A stretch of DNA of 64,000 bases from CAVRRZ01 sp963723745 (lineage in GTDB: Bacteria > Actinomycetota > Actinomycetes > Mycobacteriales > Geodermatophilaceae), in assembly GCA_963723745.1 (NCBI GenBank), contig CAVRRZ010000001.1:124001-188000 (forward strand). Reading direction: 5' to 3'. Numbering within the stretch: the stretch's first letter is position 1; the number at the start of each line of letters is the position of its first letter. Of this stretch, positions 1-7,902 are shown in pieces. The notes beneath the pieces were generated by a model, which was not told the origin of the DNA, made no database searches, and worked only from the letters and a program-made list of their open reading frames with translations. A program made the position numbers and the translations under genes.

Positions 1-1
1 G

Positions 2-121
2 GTCATCGAGGGCGCAGGGCACGCCTGCCACCTCGAGAAGCCCTGGGAGTTCGACGCGCACGTGATCCGGTTCCTGCGCGAGCTGGGGCACGACCACCTC
101 CCCGAGCCCCGTGGCGGGTGA
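2..121 (+). CDS. alpha/beta hydrolase, C-terminal end only (partial)
   Basis: The first 39 codons of the window read through to a TGA at 119-121 and look like the tail of an alpha/beta hydrolase. A 'EGAGHACHLEKP' stretch carries the usual catalytic-His context (GHxxxxExP), followed by the closing helix 'VIRFLREL'. The start and the nucleophile lie outside the window, so substrate cannot be judged. The next gene starts at a GTG inside this one (11-base overlap), which suggests translational coupling. Confidence 0.7.
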   Translation, partial: VIEGAGHACHLEKPWEFDAHVIRFLRELGHDHLPEPRGG

Positions 122-962
122 GCCGGCCGGGCGCCCGACCGGCCGGGTGCGGACGGCGGCCGGCGTCGCCGAGCTCCTGGCCGACGCGGACCGGCCGCAC
201 GCCTGGATGCTCCTGGTCGACGACACCCCGCAGTCGCACGTCGACCTCGAGGACCCGACGCACCTGGAGTTCGAGTACGTCCGCCGGATCGGTCACGTCC
301 TCGACCTGGCCGCACCGCCCGGCCGGCCGATCGACGTGCTGCACCTGGGTGGGGGTGCGCTCACCCTCCCCCGCTACGTCGCGGTCACCCGGCCCGGGTC
401 GCGGCAGCGGGTGGTCGAGATCGACGAACCGCTCACCGACCTGGTGCGCACCCACCTGCCGCTCCCCCGCGGCGCCCGGGTGCGGGTCCGCGCCGACGAC
501 GCCCGCGCGGCCCTGTCGACCCGGCCCGACGCGAGCGCCGACGTCGTGGTGTGCGACGTGTTCGCCGGTGCCCGCACGCCCGGCCACCTGACCACCGTCG
601 AGTTCGCCCGCGAGGTGCGGCGCGTGCTGCGGCCCGGCGGCAGTTATGCGGCCAACGTCGCCGACGGTCCGCCGCTGCGCTTCGCGCGGGCCCAGGTGGC
701 CACGCTGCGCGCCGCGTTCGGGGAGGTGTGCCTCCTGGCCGAGCCGGGCATCCTGCGCGGCCGCCGGTTCGGCAACCTGGTGGCCGTCGCCTCCGACGTC
801 CCCCTGCCCGTGGCCGCGCTGACCCGCCGCTGCGCCGCGGACCCGATGCCCGCGCGCGTCGTCCACGACGAGGACCTCGCCCGGTTCACGGGTAACGCAG
901 CGCCGGTGACCGACGCCGACGCCGTCGACTCGCCCGCTCCGCCACCGGGCGTCTTCGCCTGA
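111..962 (+). CDS. spermidine synthase-like SAM-dependent methyltransferase-fold protein
   Basis: A 283-residue protein of the spermidine-synthase-like family found in many actinobacteria. The nucleotide-binding loop is 'HLGGGALTLPRYV' (about residues 78-90). The acidic end of strand 2, 'VVEIDEPL' (101-108), would hold the cosubstrate ribose. A 'CDVFAG' motif near 148-153 sits where the aminopropyltransferase active-site Asp lies. There are no membrane segments, so it is a short soluble form. The GTG start at 111 overlaps the upstream hydrolase and is the only start that keeps the N-terminal region. Whether it makes polyamines or methylates something else cannot be decided from sequence. It looks like a flanking gene, not part of the catabolic island. 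Confidence 0.75.
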   Translation: MAGEPAGRPTGRVRTAAGVAELLADADRPHAWMLLVDDTPQSHVDLEDPTHLEFEYVRRIGHVLDLAAPPGRPIDVLHLGGGALTLPRYVAVTRPGSRQRVVEIDEPLTDLVRTHLPLPRGARVRVRADDARAALSTRPDASADVVVCDVFAGARTPGHLTTVEFAREVRRVLRPGGSYAANVADGPPLRFARAQVATLRAAFGEVCLLAEPGILRGRRFGNLVAVASDVPLPVAALTRRCAADPMPARVVHDEDLARFTGNAAPVTDADAVDSPAPPPGVFA

Positions 963-1011
963 ACCCCGGCTTCGCACGCTGATACGCGTGGGACAGGACC
1001 GGCCGTGGGAC

Positions 1012-1041
1012 TTGGCTCACACCCCGCGGAGCCGCTATGGT
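1012..1041 (+). promoter_or_regulatory. putative promoter of the bicupin gene
   Basis: TTGGCT (1012-1017) and TATGGT (1036-1041) are separated by 18 bases and fit a sigma-70-type promoter. The FadR-like palindrome at 1044-1059 follows at once, where transcription would start, so the expected effect of bound regulator is repression. This is inferred from pattern only. Confidence 0.45.
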
Positions 1042-1043
1042 AC

Positions 1044-1059
1044 GAAGGTCAGACCATTC
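1044..1059. promoter_or_regulatory. FadR/PdhR-type operator (site 1)
   Basis: The sequence is GAAGGTCAGACCATTC with palindromic core GGTCAGACC. It matches the TGGTnnnACCA-type operators known for the FadR subfamily of GntR regulators and is almost identical to sites at 29010 and 57633. It lies 138 bases before the bicupin start and overlaps the presumed +1. Confidence 0.55.
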
Positions 1060-1196
1060 AAGAGGCATAACGCGCGCGGGACCACCCGCTGCGAGGGGAG
1101 CCACACAGGCCGACGAGATCGCCGATGAGCGGACACCCTCCGCCTCGCGCTCCGGCCGAGCCCCCGGCACCACCCACGACAGGGAGCGAGGCACAC

Positions 1197-2231
1197 ATGG
1201 GCAAGAAGGGTCGCGTGTTCGTCCGGGGATTGACCTCCGAGACGTACGGACTGAACCACTTCCGCCAGGCGCAGCTGGCCGTCGAGCGCGTCCGCGACGA
1301 CAGCGTCGTCACCGACGACGCCAAGGTCGGGCACTCCGGCGACAGCGAGAAGAGCCGCACCTGGTGGCGGATCGGCCCCGGTGACGAGGACTTCCTGACC
1401 CAGACGCTCCAGGTCCACTTCGTCGAGCTGCCGGGCGAGTCGGCCAACCACGGCCACGGCCACCAGAACGAGGCCGCCTTCTACATCCTCGAGGGCGCCG
1501 GCTACGAGATCCACGACGACCAGCGCTACGAGTGGGAGAAGGACGACCTCGTCTTCGTCCACACCGACTCGGTGCACCGGCACTTCAACCCCTACAAGGA
1601 GAAGGCCGTCGCCCTCGTCGTCAAGGCGAAGTGCTCGTGGATGTTCCTCGGCCTGATCCAGCAGGGCCGCAGCGGCCCGGTGGAGAACGAGGAGAAGTAC
1701 GGCCCGCGCGAGGACTGGTCGCAGATCTGGACCCCGGGCGTGCTGGACCGCAAGAAGGTCATCAAGCCGTCGGACTGCACCTGGGAGACCACCCAGCTCG
1801 GCCGCGTCCGGGTCATGAACGCCCCCGAGCGCACCGACGCCCGCCAGTTCTCCGTCGACGCCCTCGAGCTGCAGGTTCCGGCCGGCAGCCGCTCGGGCAA
1901 GTACTGGAAGATGGCCGACGAGGTGCACTACATCCTCGAGGGCGACGGCTACGCGCTCATGTGGGAGGTCGAGGCCGAGATCGCGGAGAAGTACTACGCC
2001 CGCATCGCCAAGGAGCCGACCCGCCACGACTTCACCAAGGGCGACACGGTCTACGTCCCGCAGAACCACATCTGCCAGATCTTCGCCTCCGACGGCACGC
2101 CGCTGCGGGTGCTGTCGTTCCAGAACCGCCTGTTCAAGCACCTGGGCTACGACAACGTGGCCTACCTGGAGGACTCGCCGGAGTACACGGCGCAGACCGC
2201 GCAGATCGGCGAGCTCGCCGGCCAGGCCTGA
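1197..2231 (+). CDS. bicupin protein, gentisate-dioxygenase-like fold
   Basis: A 344-residue protein with two cupin barrels. The N-terminal cupin has a full metal site: HGHGH (85-89), Glu92 and His127/His129. The second barrel, around 'EVHYILEGDGYALMW', has lost the HxH pair (KYWK in its place), so only one metal centre is expected. This arrangement is common in ring-cleaving gentisate/salicylate-type dioxygenases and in enzymes on hydroxylated aromatics. The ATG at 1197 follows a GGGAGCGAGG ribosome site; an in-frame ATG 24 codons upstream lacks one. A FadR-like operator and a promoter lie upstream and a strong hairpin downstream, so it is probably monocistronic. The substrate is unknown. 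Confidence 0.75.
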   Translation: MGKKGRVFVRGLTSETYGLNHFRQAQLAVERVRDDSVVTDDAKVGHSGDSEKSRTWWRIGPGDEDFLTQTLQVHFVELPGESANHGHGHQNEAAFYILEGAGYEIHDDQRYEWEKDDLVFVHTDSVHRHFNPYKEKAVALVVKAKCSWMFLGLIQQGRSGPVENEEKYGPREDWSQIWTPGVLDRKKVIKPSDCTWETTQLGRVRVMNAPERTDARQFSVDALELQVPAGSRSGKYWKMADEVHYILEGDGYALMWEVEAEIAEKYYARIAKEPTRHDFTKGDTVYVPQNHICQIFASDGTPLRVLSFQNRLFKHLGYDNVAYLEDSPEYTAQTAQIGELAGQA

Positions 2232-2258
2232 GCACCGCACGACCCGAACCACCACGTC

Positions 2259-2303
2259 CGGACGGCGCGCCCGCGGCCACCCGCCGCGGGCGCGCCGTCC
2301 GGC
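2259..2303 (+). terminator. hairpin terminator after the bicupin gene
   Basis: Two perfect 19-base arms (2259-2277 and 2285-2303, beginning CCGGACGGCG) enclose a 7-base loop, 28 bases after the stop codon. There is no T-run, as is usual in high-GC actinobacteria. Confidence 0.7.
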
Positions 2304-2349
2304 GCGTGCTGGGCGCCACGTTCCGACGCGCCCGTGAGCGAGGAGCACC

Positions 2350-2397
2350 ATGAGCACCGCCCCCTGCCTGGACGACCCCGTCGACGACGCGCTGTGA
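2350..2397 (+). CDS. possible 15-codon leader peptide or remnant
   Basis: ATG at 2350 follows a good ribosome site (GAGGAG at 2340-2345) and is read for 15 codons (MSTAPCLDDPVDDAL) to TGA. It sits between the bicupin terminator and the MFS gene at 2474. It could be a leader peptide for the transporter, a small protein, or the stub of a lost gene. Nothing in the sequence decides between these. Confidence 0.25.
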   Translation: MSTAPCLDDPVDDAL

Positions 2398-2473
2398 GCG
2401 GGCCGGGGCCGGCGCATCGCCGCAACGGACGCGCGGGAAGCGGAGCGCGGCGCGCGAGCGAACCGCCGGCGTC

Positions 2474-3619
2474 ATGAGCCGTCGGGACACCGTTGCCACG
2501 GTGACCGGGGCCACGATCTTCTCCGTCTCCCTCGGCGCGGCGACCGTCGCCCTGCCCCTGCTGGCCCTGCAGGCGGGCTACTCGGTCGTCCAGGTGGGCG
2601 TGCTGGTCGCCCTCAGCGCGCTGAGCCAGATGGTCGGCCGGATCGGCATGGGCGCGTGGATGAACCGCTTCGCCGACTGGACGTTCGTCCTCGCCGCGAC
2701 CGCGCTGCTGACCCTGTCCACCGGCCTGGCGGCGCTCAGCACCGCGGTCGTCCCCTTCGTCATCGCCCACCTGCTGCAGGGCGTGTCCCGGGCGTTCTTC
2801 TGGACCGGCACCCAGACCCACGCCGTGCGCGGTGAGCGGCCCGCGGTACGCGGAATGGCGATGATCAACCTCGCCTCGTCCACCGGGCTCCTGCTCGGCC
2901 CCCTGCTGGCTGGGGCCATCGGCGAGATCTCACTCGTGCTGGCGGTGGCCGTCAGCGCCGGGCTGGCCGGGGTCGGCCTGATACCGGCGTTGCTCCTGGA
3001 CCGGCTGCCGCCGTTCTCCCCGCCGTCGGGCAGCTCCCAGAAGCGCATCTGGCGTCGTCCCGGCGTCGATGCCGGCTGCTGGGCAGGTGTCTCTGCCGGG
3101 GCCTGGCGCGGGCTGCTGAGCTCCTACGTCCCTGTCGCGCTCGACGCCGCGCGCACCTCCACCTCGCTGATCGGGGTGCTCATCGCGATCGCCAACGCCG
3201 CCCAGCTGATCGGCTCTGCCGGGGTCGCGCGGCTGCGCACCCGCGGTCTCGCCCGCTCGCTCATGTTCGGCTCGGTCGCCGCCGGCATCGGCATCGGCGC
3301 CGTCGGGTTCGTCGCCGGGAGCCCGGTGCTGGCGGGCCTGGCACTCGCCCTCTCCGGCCTCGGCGCCGGCGTGCTCCAGACGGCTGGTCCCGCGGTCGCC
3401 GTGGACGCCGTCCACCCCCAGGAGCGCGGCGCGGTCGTCGCGACGAGCGGCACGTTCCGCGCCGCCGCGCTGCTCGTCTCCCCGCTCGCGGCCGCGGGCC
3501 TGGTGGCGGTGGCCCCGGTATCGGTGGCTCTGGCGGTCGGCGGGGTGCTCATCGTCGTCCCCGCCCGGTGGGCGTGGCGGCTGGCCCGACGCCCCGACGG
3601 CGGCCCCGCCCCCGACTGA
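2474..3619 (+). CDS. MFS transporter
   Basis: A 381-residue hydrophobic protein with about 12 predicted membrane helices and an MFS-like 'SQMVGRIGMGAW' loop after helix 2. The mid-protein loop 'SSQKRIWRRPGVD' would be the cytoplasmic 6-7 loop. Transported compound unknown; its place among aromatic-catabolism genes suggests an aromatic acid or an exported metabolite. It ends just before the 56-bp palindrome at 3627-3682, which separates it from the convergent hydrolase gene. Confidence 0.75.
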   Translation: MSRRDTVATVTGATIFSVSLGAATVALPLLALQAGYSVVQVGVLVALSALSQMVGRIGMGAWMNRFADWTFVLAATALLTLSTGLAALSTAVVPFVIAHLLQGVSRAFFWTGTQTHAVRGERPAVRGMAMINLASSTGLLLGPLLAGAIGEISLVLAVAVSAGLAGVGLIPALLLDRLPPFSPPSGSSQKRIWRRPGVDAGCWAGVSAGAWRGLLSSYVPVALDAARTSTSLIGVLIAIANAAQLIGSAGVARLRTRGLARSLMFGSVAAGIGIGAVGFVAGSPVLAGLALALSGLGAGVLQTAGPAVAVDAVHPQERGAVVATSGTFRAAALLVSPLAAAGLVAVAPVSVALAVGGVLIVVPARWAWRLARRPDGGPAPD

Positions 3620-3626
3620 GACCGGC

Positions 3627-3682
3627 GAGATCTGCACACTCGTACGCATCGGGTCCCCGATGCGTACGAGTGTGCAGATCTC
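3627..3682. repeat. 56-bp dispersed palindrome, copy 1 (probable bidirectional terminator)
   Basis: Two perfect 27-base arms (3627-3653 and 3656-3682) begin GAGATCTGCACACTCGTACG and leave a 2-base centre. The element lies between two convergent genes, 8 bases beyond each stop. The same element recurs at 25064-25119 and 60427-60482. It probably acts as a two-way terminator but could also be a REP-like mobile element. Confidence 0.8.
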
Positions 3683-3689
3683 GTCCGGG

Positions 3690-4550
3690 TCAGCGGGCGG
3701 CTTCGACCTCGTTCAGGAACGCCAGGACGCGGGCCGGGGCGGTCTGCTCGGTCTGCTCGGCGACCGGCACGTCCCAGTACTGGTTGTTCGGCAGGCACTC
3801 TTGCAGGTAGCGAGCCGCCGAGGGCGCGTGCGAGTCGTCCTGGCCCGGGACGATCAGCGCCGGCAGGTCGCAGGTGAGCAGGTCCTCGGGCTCGGGCCCG
3901 GGCACGGTGTCACGGTCGAACAGCAGGCGCACGAGTCCGGCCACCGTCGTCCGGTAGCGGCCGGCATCGACCTTCGCGTAGGCGGCGGCGAACTCGTCGT
4001 CGGTCCGCAGCACGCTGTTCCACGGCCCGACGCGCGGGTCCTTCGTGAAGGTGCCCCCGGTCTCGCGAGCCAGCGCCACCACGGCCGCCAGGCCCTGCTC
4101 GTCGACGAAGGCGAGGTGCTGCTCGAAGCGCTGGTGCTGCTTCAGGCGGTACTTCACCCCGCCGGCCGGCGAGTAGAGCACCATCGACCGCACCCGGTCG
4201 GGATGGGCGACACCGATGGCGGCCACCGCCGAGCAGCCCACGCAGCCGCCCATCAGGTGGGCCGACTCGATGCCGAGTGCGTCGAGCAGCCCGACCCCCT
4301 GGCGCACGTAGTCCGCCCAGGAGATGCGCTCGAGCCGGCCCCCCGACCGGCCCGACTCGCGCCGGTCGAAGGTGATGCAGGTGTACCGCTGGGTCAGGTG
4401 GTCCATCAGGGACAGGCGCTTGTAGATGCCGACGCTCCGCCAGCTCTCCAGCGTGGAGTCGAACCCGCCCGGCGAGAACATCAGCAGCGGTGGACCGTCA
4501 CCGGTCACCTCGTAGCGGGTCGAGATCCCGTCGGCGATGGCGGTGGGCAC
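3690..4550 (-). CDS. alpha/beta hydrolase with Cys at the nucleophile position
   Basis: A 286-residue alpha/beta hydrolase of the size of MhpC-like C-C bond hydrolases. The elbow reads 'LMGGCVGCSAV', placing Cys103 where Ser is usual. The acid is probably in 'VPGQDDSH'. The C-terminal position that normally holds the catalytic His reads 'VAEQTEQTAP', with no His. The triad is therefore either rewired (the His of 'DDSH' is a candidate) or lost. It is the last gene of the minus-strand ferredoxin/Rieske operon, 79 bases after the PanB-like gene. It might open a ring-cleavage product or a lactone. The hydrolase fold is clear, the activity is not. Confidence 0.75.
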   Translation of the reverse strand: MPTAIADGISTRYEVTGDGPPLLMFSPGGFDSTLESWRSVGIYKRLSLMDHLTQRYTCITFDRRESGRSGGRLERISWADYVRQGVGLLDALGIESAHLMGGCVGCSAVAAIGVAHPDRVRSMVLYSPAGGVKYRLKQHQRFEQHLAFVDEQGLAAVVALARETGGTFTKDPRVGPWNSVLRTDDEFAAAYAKVDAGRYRTTVAGLVRLLFDRDTVPGPEPEDLLTCDLPALIVPGQDDSHAPSAARYLQECLPNNQYWDVPVAEQTEQTAPARVLAFLNEVEAAR

Positions 4551-4583
4551 GGCAGCACTCCTCGGATCGAAGGAACATGCAGC

Positions 4584-4616
4584 GCCACCCGGGCTCCGAA
4601 CGGAGACCCGGGTGGC
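4584..4616 (-). terminator. hairpin between PanB-like and hydrolase genes
   Basis: GCCACCCGGG (4584-4593) pairs with CCCGGGTGGC (4607-4616), 14 bases past the PanB-like stop and before the hydrolase start at 4550. It may end part of the transcripts or stabilise the upstream mRNA. Confidence 0.55.
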
Positions 4617-4629
4617 GGGACGAGCAGGG

Positions 4630-5466
4630 TCAGGACGACGGCGGGACCGGGATGCCCCCGGGCAGCTGCCGGGCGGAACGGACGTCGTCGGAGTACTTCG
4701 TCATGGCGTCGAGCGTCAGCTGCGCGACGTTGACGTAGGTGTCCGGCGCACCATCGATGGCCGAGGCGGCGTAGCCGATGGCCGCGTTCACCATGCGCAT
4801 CCGGCCGTCGAGCCAGGGCCCGCCACCGAAGCCGCCGACGACCGGGATCGAGACGGCCTCGGCGACCGCCGCACCGACGACCGGGCCCGAGTTGGTGAAG
4901 TTCAGCAGGGCGGCGCCCGCCTCCTCCAGCCGCTTGGCCTCGGCGACGAGTTCGTCCTTCAGCTCCACCGGCACGGCGTCGGCCGCCGACGGGATGGACT
5001 TGTACTCCACGCCGTAGCGCAGCGCGGTCTGCGGCGTGATGCCGAACTGGGCGAAGACCGGGATGCCGGCGCGGTTGACCGCCTCGACCGCGTCGAGGTA
5101 GTCCGACGCCGCGTCCAGCTTGACCATGTCGACGCCGGCCTCCTTGACGAACCGGATGGCTGCCCGGACGGCGCTGTCGGCACCCTCCTGCAGCGGGCCG
5201 AACGGGAAGTCGACGCTGACCAGCGCGCGGGAGACACCCCGTCGCACCGCCTTGGCGACGACGAGCATCTCCTCCATCGTCACCTCGAAGGGGTTCGACT
5301 GCCCCCAGAGGTTCATGCCGACCGTGTCGCCCACCGAGACCAGGTCCACGCCGGCGCGGTCGACGATCCTGGCGATCTGGTAGTCCCAGGCCACGACGCC
5401 GACGATCTTGCGACCGTCGTCCTTCATGGTCTGCAGGTCGCGCAGGCTCACCTTCTCCTTGCCCAT
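4630..5466 (-). CDS. panB: 3-methyl-2-oxobutanoate hydroxymethyltransferase-like (PanB-family) protein
   Basis: A 278-residue TIM-barrel protein of the PanB/PEP-mutase superfamily. 'YQIARIVDRAGVDLVSVGDT' (near residue 30-50) matches the PanB signature with the metal-binding Asp, and 'GITPQ' (about 143-147) matches the family's GLTPQ. Its place between the Rieske oxygenase and a hydrolase, without panC or panD nearby, suggests a changed role, such as aldol cleavage or one-carbon transfer in aromatic catabolism, rather than pantothenate synthesis. It lies 10 bases after the preceding gene. PanB-like family membership is firm, true PanB activity is doubtful. Confidence 0.75.
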   Translation of the reverse strand: MGKEKVSLRDLQTMKDDGRKIVGVVAWDYQIARIVDRAGVDLVSVGDTVGMNLWGQSNPFEVTMEEMLVVAKAVRRGVSRALVSVDFPFGPLQEGADSAVRAAIRFVKEAGVDMVKLDAASDYLDAVEAVNRAGIPVFAQFGITPQTALRYGVEYKSIPSAADAVPVELKDELVAEAKRLEEAGAALLNFTNSGPVVGAAVAEAVSIPVVGGFGGGPWLDGRMRMVNAAIGYAASAIDGAPDTYVNVAQLTLDAMTKYSDDVRSARQLPGGIPVPPSS

Positions 5467-5476
5467 GCCGCCCCCC

Positions 5477-5992
5477 TCAGACCCGGAGCGCGGTCAGCAG
5501 GTCGACCACGTCCAGCTCGTCGGCGGAGGGCAGCAGCACGCGGGCGTGCGGGCGCAGCGCGGCGACGGCGGCCGCCGCCGCCGCCGCCGTCCCCTGGTCG
5601 GTGCCGTCACCCAGCACCAGCCCCGCGGTCTGGACGCCCCGCTCCCAGCAGGCCTTGCCGAGCGCGTAGGCGCAGTCGGCACCGGCGTCGCTGGTCGCGA
5701 CCATCACGACCACCGAGGCACTGGCCAGCTCGTCGGCGAGCGTCGCCGGACCGCCGTCGATCGTGCGCAGGATGACGTTGTCGGCGTCGGGCCCCACGGA
5801 CTCGCACACGTAGAAGCGGGCGTTGGCCCACTCCATCTGCGCCGTCCGCGAGATGACCTCCGCGGCGCGCTCGTCGAGCGCGATGACCCGTCCGGCCCGT
5901 GAGGGCGCGATCGGCCGGTCGATGCGGTAACGCGTCTCCTCGGCGGTCGCTGCGCGGGCGCAGCTGCTGAGGGTCTGGGTCTCGGCAGCCAT
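5477..5992 (-). CDS. unknown Rossmann-like protein downstream of the Rieske oxygenase
   Basis: A 171-residue protein not recognised as a known family. It has alternating beta/alpha character with 'VVVMVATSDAGADCAYALG' in the middle and 'GVQTAGLVLGDG' after it, which resembles a Rossmann-type sheet. A run of GCC codons gives an alanine tract near residues 137-145. The ATG at 5992 lies 2 bases after the oxygenase stop (tight coupling), and the PanB-like gene follows 10 bases later. A partner or regulator of one of these enzymes is possible. Because the oxygenase gene carries a one-base insertion, an automatic caller may fuse this protein to it. Confidence 0.6.
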   Translation of the reverse strand: MAAETQTLSSCARAATAEETRYRIDRPIAPSRAGRVIALDERAAEVISRTAQMEWANARFYVCESVGPDADNVILRTIDGGPATLADELASASVVVMVATSDAGADCAYALGKACWERGVQTAGLVLGDGTDQGTAAAAAAAVAALRPHARVLLPSADELDVVDLLTALRV

Positions 5993-5994
5993 GA

Positions 5995-7282
5995 TCAGAC
6001 CGACGAGACGGGCATGCCGGGGCGGACCTTGACGTCCTCGCGGGCGGCGTCGAGGAACGCCTCCTTCTGCGGCAGGACGACGGCCGCCGAGCGCACGTGG
6101 TGGTGCTTGGGGTCCACGCCGGGCGGGACGGTGCCGTGGTCGCGCAGCGCGACGGCAGCCCGGTACAGCTTCTGGCGGGCCTTGATGATCCCGCTGTCGG
6201 CCGGCACCAGCCGCTCCTTGGTGCGGTCGACGATCGGGCCCATGCTCTCCTGCAGCGAGGAGTCCTGGATCGCGATGCCCTCGACGCCGGAGTACCACTC
6301 CCCGCTCTTCTGCTTCTCGCGGTTCATAGTTGTAGTCGTTGTCCATGTTCGCGACCGGCCGGTAGGTGCCGGGGATGTTCGCGCTGTGGACGCCGTGGCC
6401 GTCGATCATGGCCTGCCGCTCGGTCTCGGTCAGCGCCCGGACCGGGTGGTAGTCGAAGCTGTACGCCCAGCAGTTCTCGTCGTCGATCGGCACCCAGAAG
6501 TGCCCGTGGATCGGGTGGTCACCGCGCGGGGGGACCATCGTGAAGCACGGCATGACCCAGGGCGTGATCCGCCAGTAGTACTTGCCGTCCTCGGCGTTGC
6601 GCCGGGCGCCCACGAACAGGCCGCCCTCGCTGTCGGCCACCTCGAAGAAGGGCTTCTTGTCGTTGAGGTTGTACTCGTTGCCCTTGGCGCCCTTGAACAG
6701 CGGGTCGCTGGCCAGGCCACCGGAGTGCAGGAACGTGACGTGGCTGGAGTCGATGCCGCCCTCGAACGCCTGCAGCCAGTTGGACTGCTGCCAGCGCTTG
6801 GAGGAGTAGGTCTGCTCCGGCGGGACCAGGGCGAACTCCCACTCGGGCAGCGGCGGCTGCTTGGCCGGGTCGCCCATGTAGGTCCACAGGATGTCGCCGA
6901 TCTTGACCAGCGGATACGCGGTCAGCTTCACGTTCTCGGCGAAGCTGGAGTTGTCGGCCTCGGACGGGACCTCGACGCACTGGCCGGTGGTGTCGTACTT
7001 CCAGCCGTGGTACGGACAGCGCAGGCCGCCGTCCTCGTTGCGGCCGAACCACATCGACGCGCCGCGGTGGGCGCAGAACTCGTCGATCAGGCCGTAGTTG
7101 CCGTAGCTGTCCCGGAAGGCGACCAGGCGCTCGCCGAGCAGCTTGAGCCGGACCGGGGGCGAACCGTCCTCGGGGAGCTCCTCGGCGAGGCAGGCGGGGA
7201 ACCAGTACTGGCGGAAGAGCTCCCCCATGGGCGTCCCCGGCCCGGTCTGGGTGAGAAGTTCGTTGATCTCCCTGCGCAGCAT
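5995..7282 (-). pseudogene. phthalate 4,5-dioxygenase-like Rieske oxygenase alpha subunit, one-base frameshift
   Basis: A gene of about 428 codons for a ring-hydroxylating oxygenase of the phthalate-dioxygenase type. The Rieske site is C70-x-H72 and C89-x2-H92 ('EFCAHRG', 'CPYHGW'). The mononuclear iron site is in 'GGIDSSHVTFLH' (about 175-186). The C-terminal third, beginning 'REKQKSGEWYSGVEGIAIQD', is intact but in another frame. An extra base in the GG at 6321-6322 (6319-6323) breaks the frame, and removing it restores the whole protein. This may be a sequencing error or a recent mutation. A ferredoxin gene precedes it and a reductase is divergent at 7903, so a three-component system is expected. 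Likely substrate: phthalate or another aromatic carboxylate. Confidence 0.85.
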
Positions 7283-7338
7283 TGCTGTCTCCCTAGCTAC
7301 CTCGGACCCGAGGACTCCCTGCTCAAAGCCTTGGGCTA

Positions 7339-7367
7339 ACTGTCATACCTTTCACGGGGCGTGTCAA
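7339..7367 (-). promoter_or_regulatory. putative internal promoter with FadR-like half site before the Rieske gene
   Basis: On the minus strand TTGACA (7362-7367) is followed, at a normal distance, by a weak -10 (GACAGT, 7339-7344). The spacer holds GAAAGGTATGACAG, which matches the GGTnnnACC operator with one change. The 119-base gap between ferredoxin and oxygenase genes leaves room for a promoter. Confidence 0.35.
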
Positions 7368-7401
7368 CCGCCCCGCCCCCATCCTGAACCCTGGACCGGG
7401 A

Positions 7402-7725
7402 TCAGACCTCCTGGGGCGCCACGTCGACGATCAGGCCGTCGAGCTCGGCCGACACCTTGATCTGGCACGAGAGCCGGCTGCCCGGACGGCGGTCCGAGAC
7501 GCCCATCTCGAGCAGGTCCTCCTCGGTGGGGTTGGGCTCGCCCACGAGGGGAAGGAACTCGTCCCGCACCCACACGTGGCAGGTGGCGCAGGAGGCGTTG
7601 CCGCCGCACTCGCCGATGATGCCGGGGACGCCGTTCTTGACCGCCGTGGCCATGACCGACTCGCCCTCCACCGCATCGACGGAGCGCTCCTGGCCGTCCA
7701 GCCCGACGTAAGTCACCTTGGGCAC
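7402..7725 (-). CDS. [2Fe-2S] ferredoxin, adrenodoxin/putidaredoxin type
   Basis: A 107-residue ferredoxin. The four cluster ligands are Cys40, Cys46, Cys49 ('ECGGNASCATCH', spacing C-x5-C-x2-C) and Cys87 ('SCQI'), as in electron carriers for oxygenases and P450s. The GTG start at 7725 follows a GAAGGA ribosome site and gives the usual family length. It should carry electrons from the divergently encoded reductase (7903) to the Rieske oxygenase (7282). The 177-base divergent region holds two palindromes. Confidence 0.85.
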   Translation of the reverse strand: MPKVTYVGLDGQERSVDAVEGESVMATAVKNGVPGIIGECGGNASCATCHVWVRDEFLPLVGEPNPTEEDLLEMGVSDRRPGSRLSCQIKVSAELDGLIVDVAPQEV

Positions 7726-7787
7726 GCTGGGGTGTCCTTCCTTCCGTTCCCCGACAGCTGGATCGCCGCCCGGCTTGGTATGTCCAT

Positions 7788-7807
7788 TGGACCACGAATG
7801 TGGTCCA
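7788..7807. promoter_or_regulatory. palindrome in the ferredoxin/reductase divergent region
   Basis: TGGACCACGAATGTGGTCCA has perfect 8-base arms around GAAT. It lies 62 bases before the ferredoxin start and 95 before the reductase start, so one bound protein could control both. It resembles, but is wider than, the GGTnnnACC sites. Confidence 0.5.
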
Positions 7808-7857
7808 TGCCACTCTGCTGAGCGACGTGGATCGCGAGGTACTTCCCGCCGTGGTGC

Positions 7858-7872
7858 AATGGTATTACCATT
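7858..7872. promoter_or_regulatory. FadR/PdhR-type operator (site 2)
   Basis: AATGGTATTACCATT is a perfect 15-base palindrome with core GGTATTACC, ending 30 bases before the reductase start codon. The core form is the same as at 57893. Confidence 0.55.
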
Positions 7873-7902
7873 CCTCCGGTGACACGACCCAGGGAGGCAG
7901 CC

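Noticed and set aside
3607..3700. Short peptides containing AHSYASG read from the palindromes
   Set aside because: The same peptide appears at all three palindrome copies because they share sequence. They are not genes.
5477..7282. A 601-residue fusion of Rieske oxygenase and the next protein
   Set aside because: Caused by one extra base at 6321-6322. The oxygenase C-terminus is intact in another frame, and the downstream gene has its own start at 5992.
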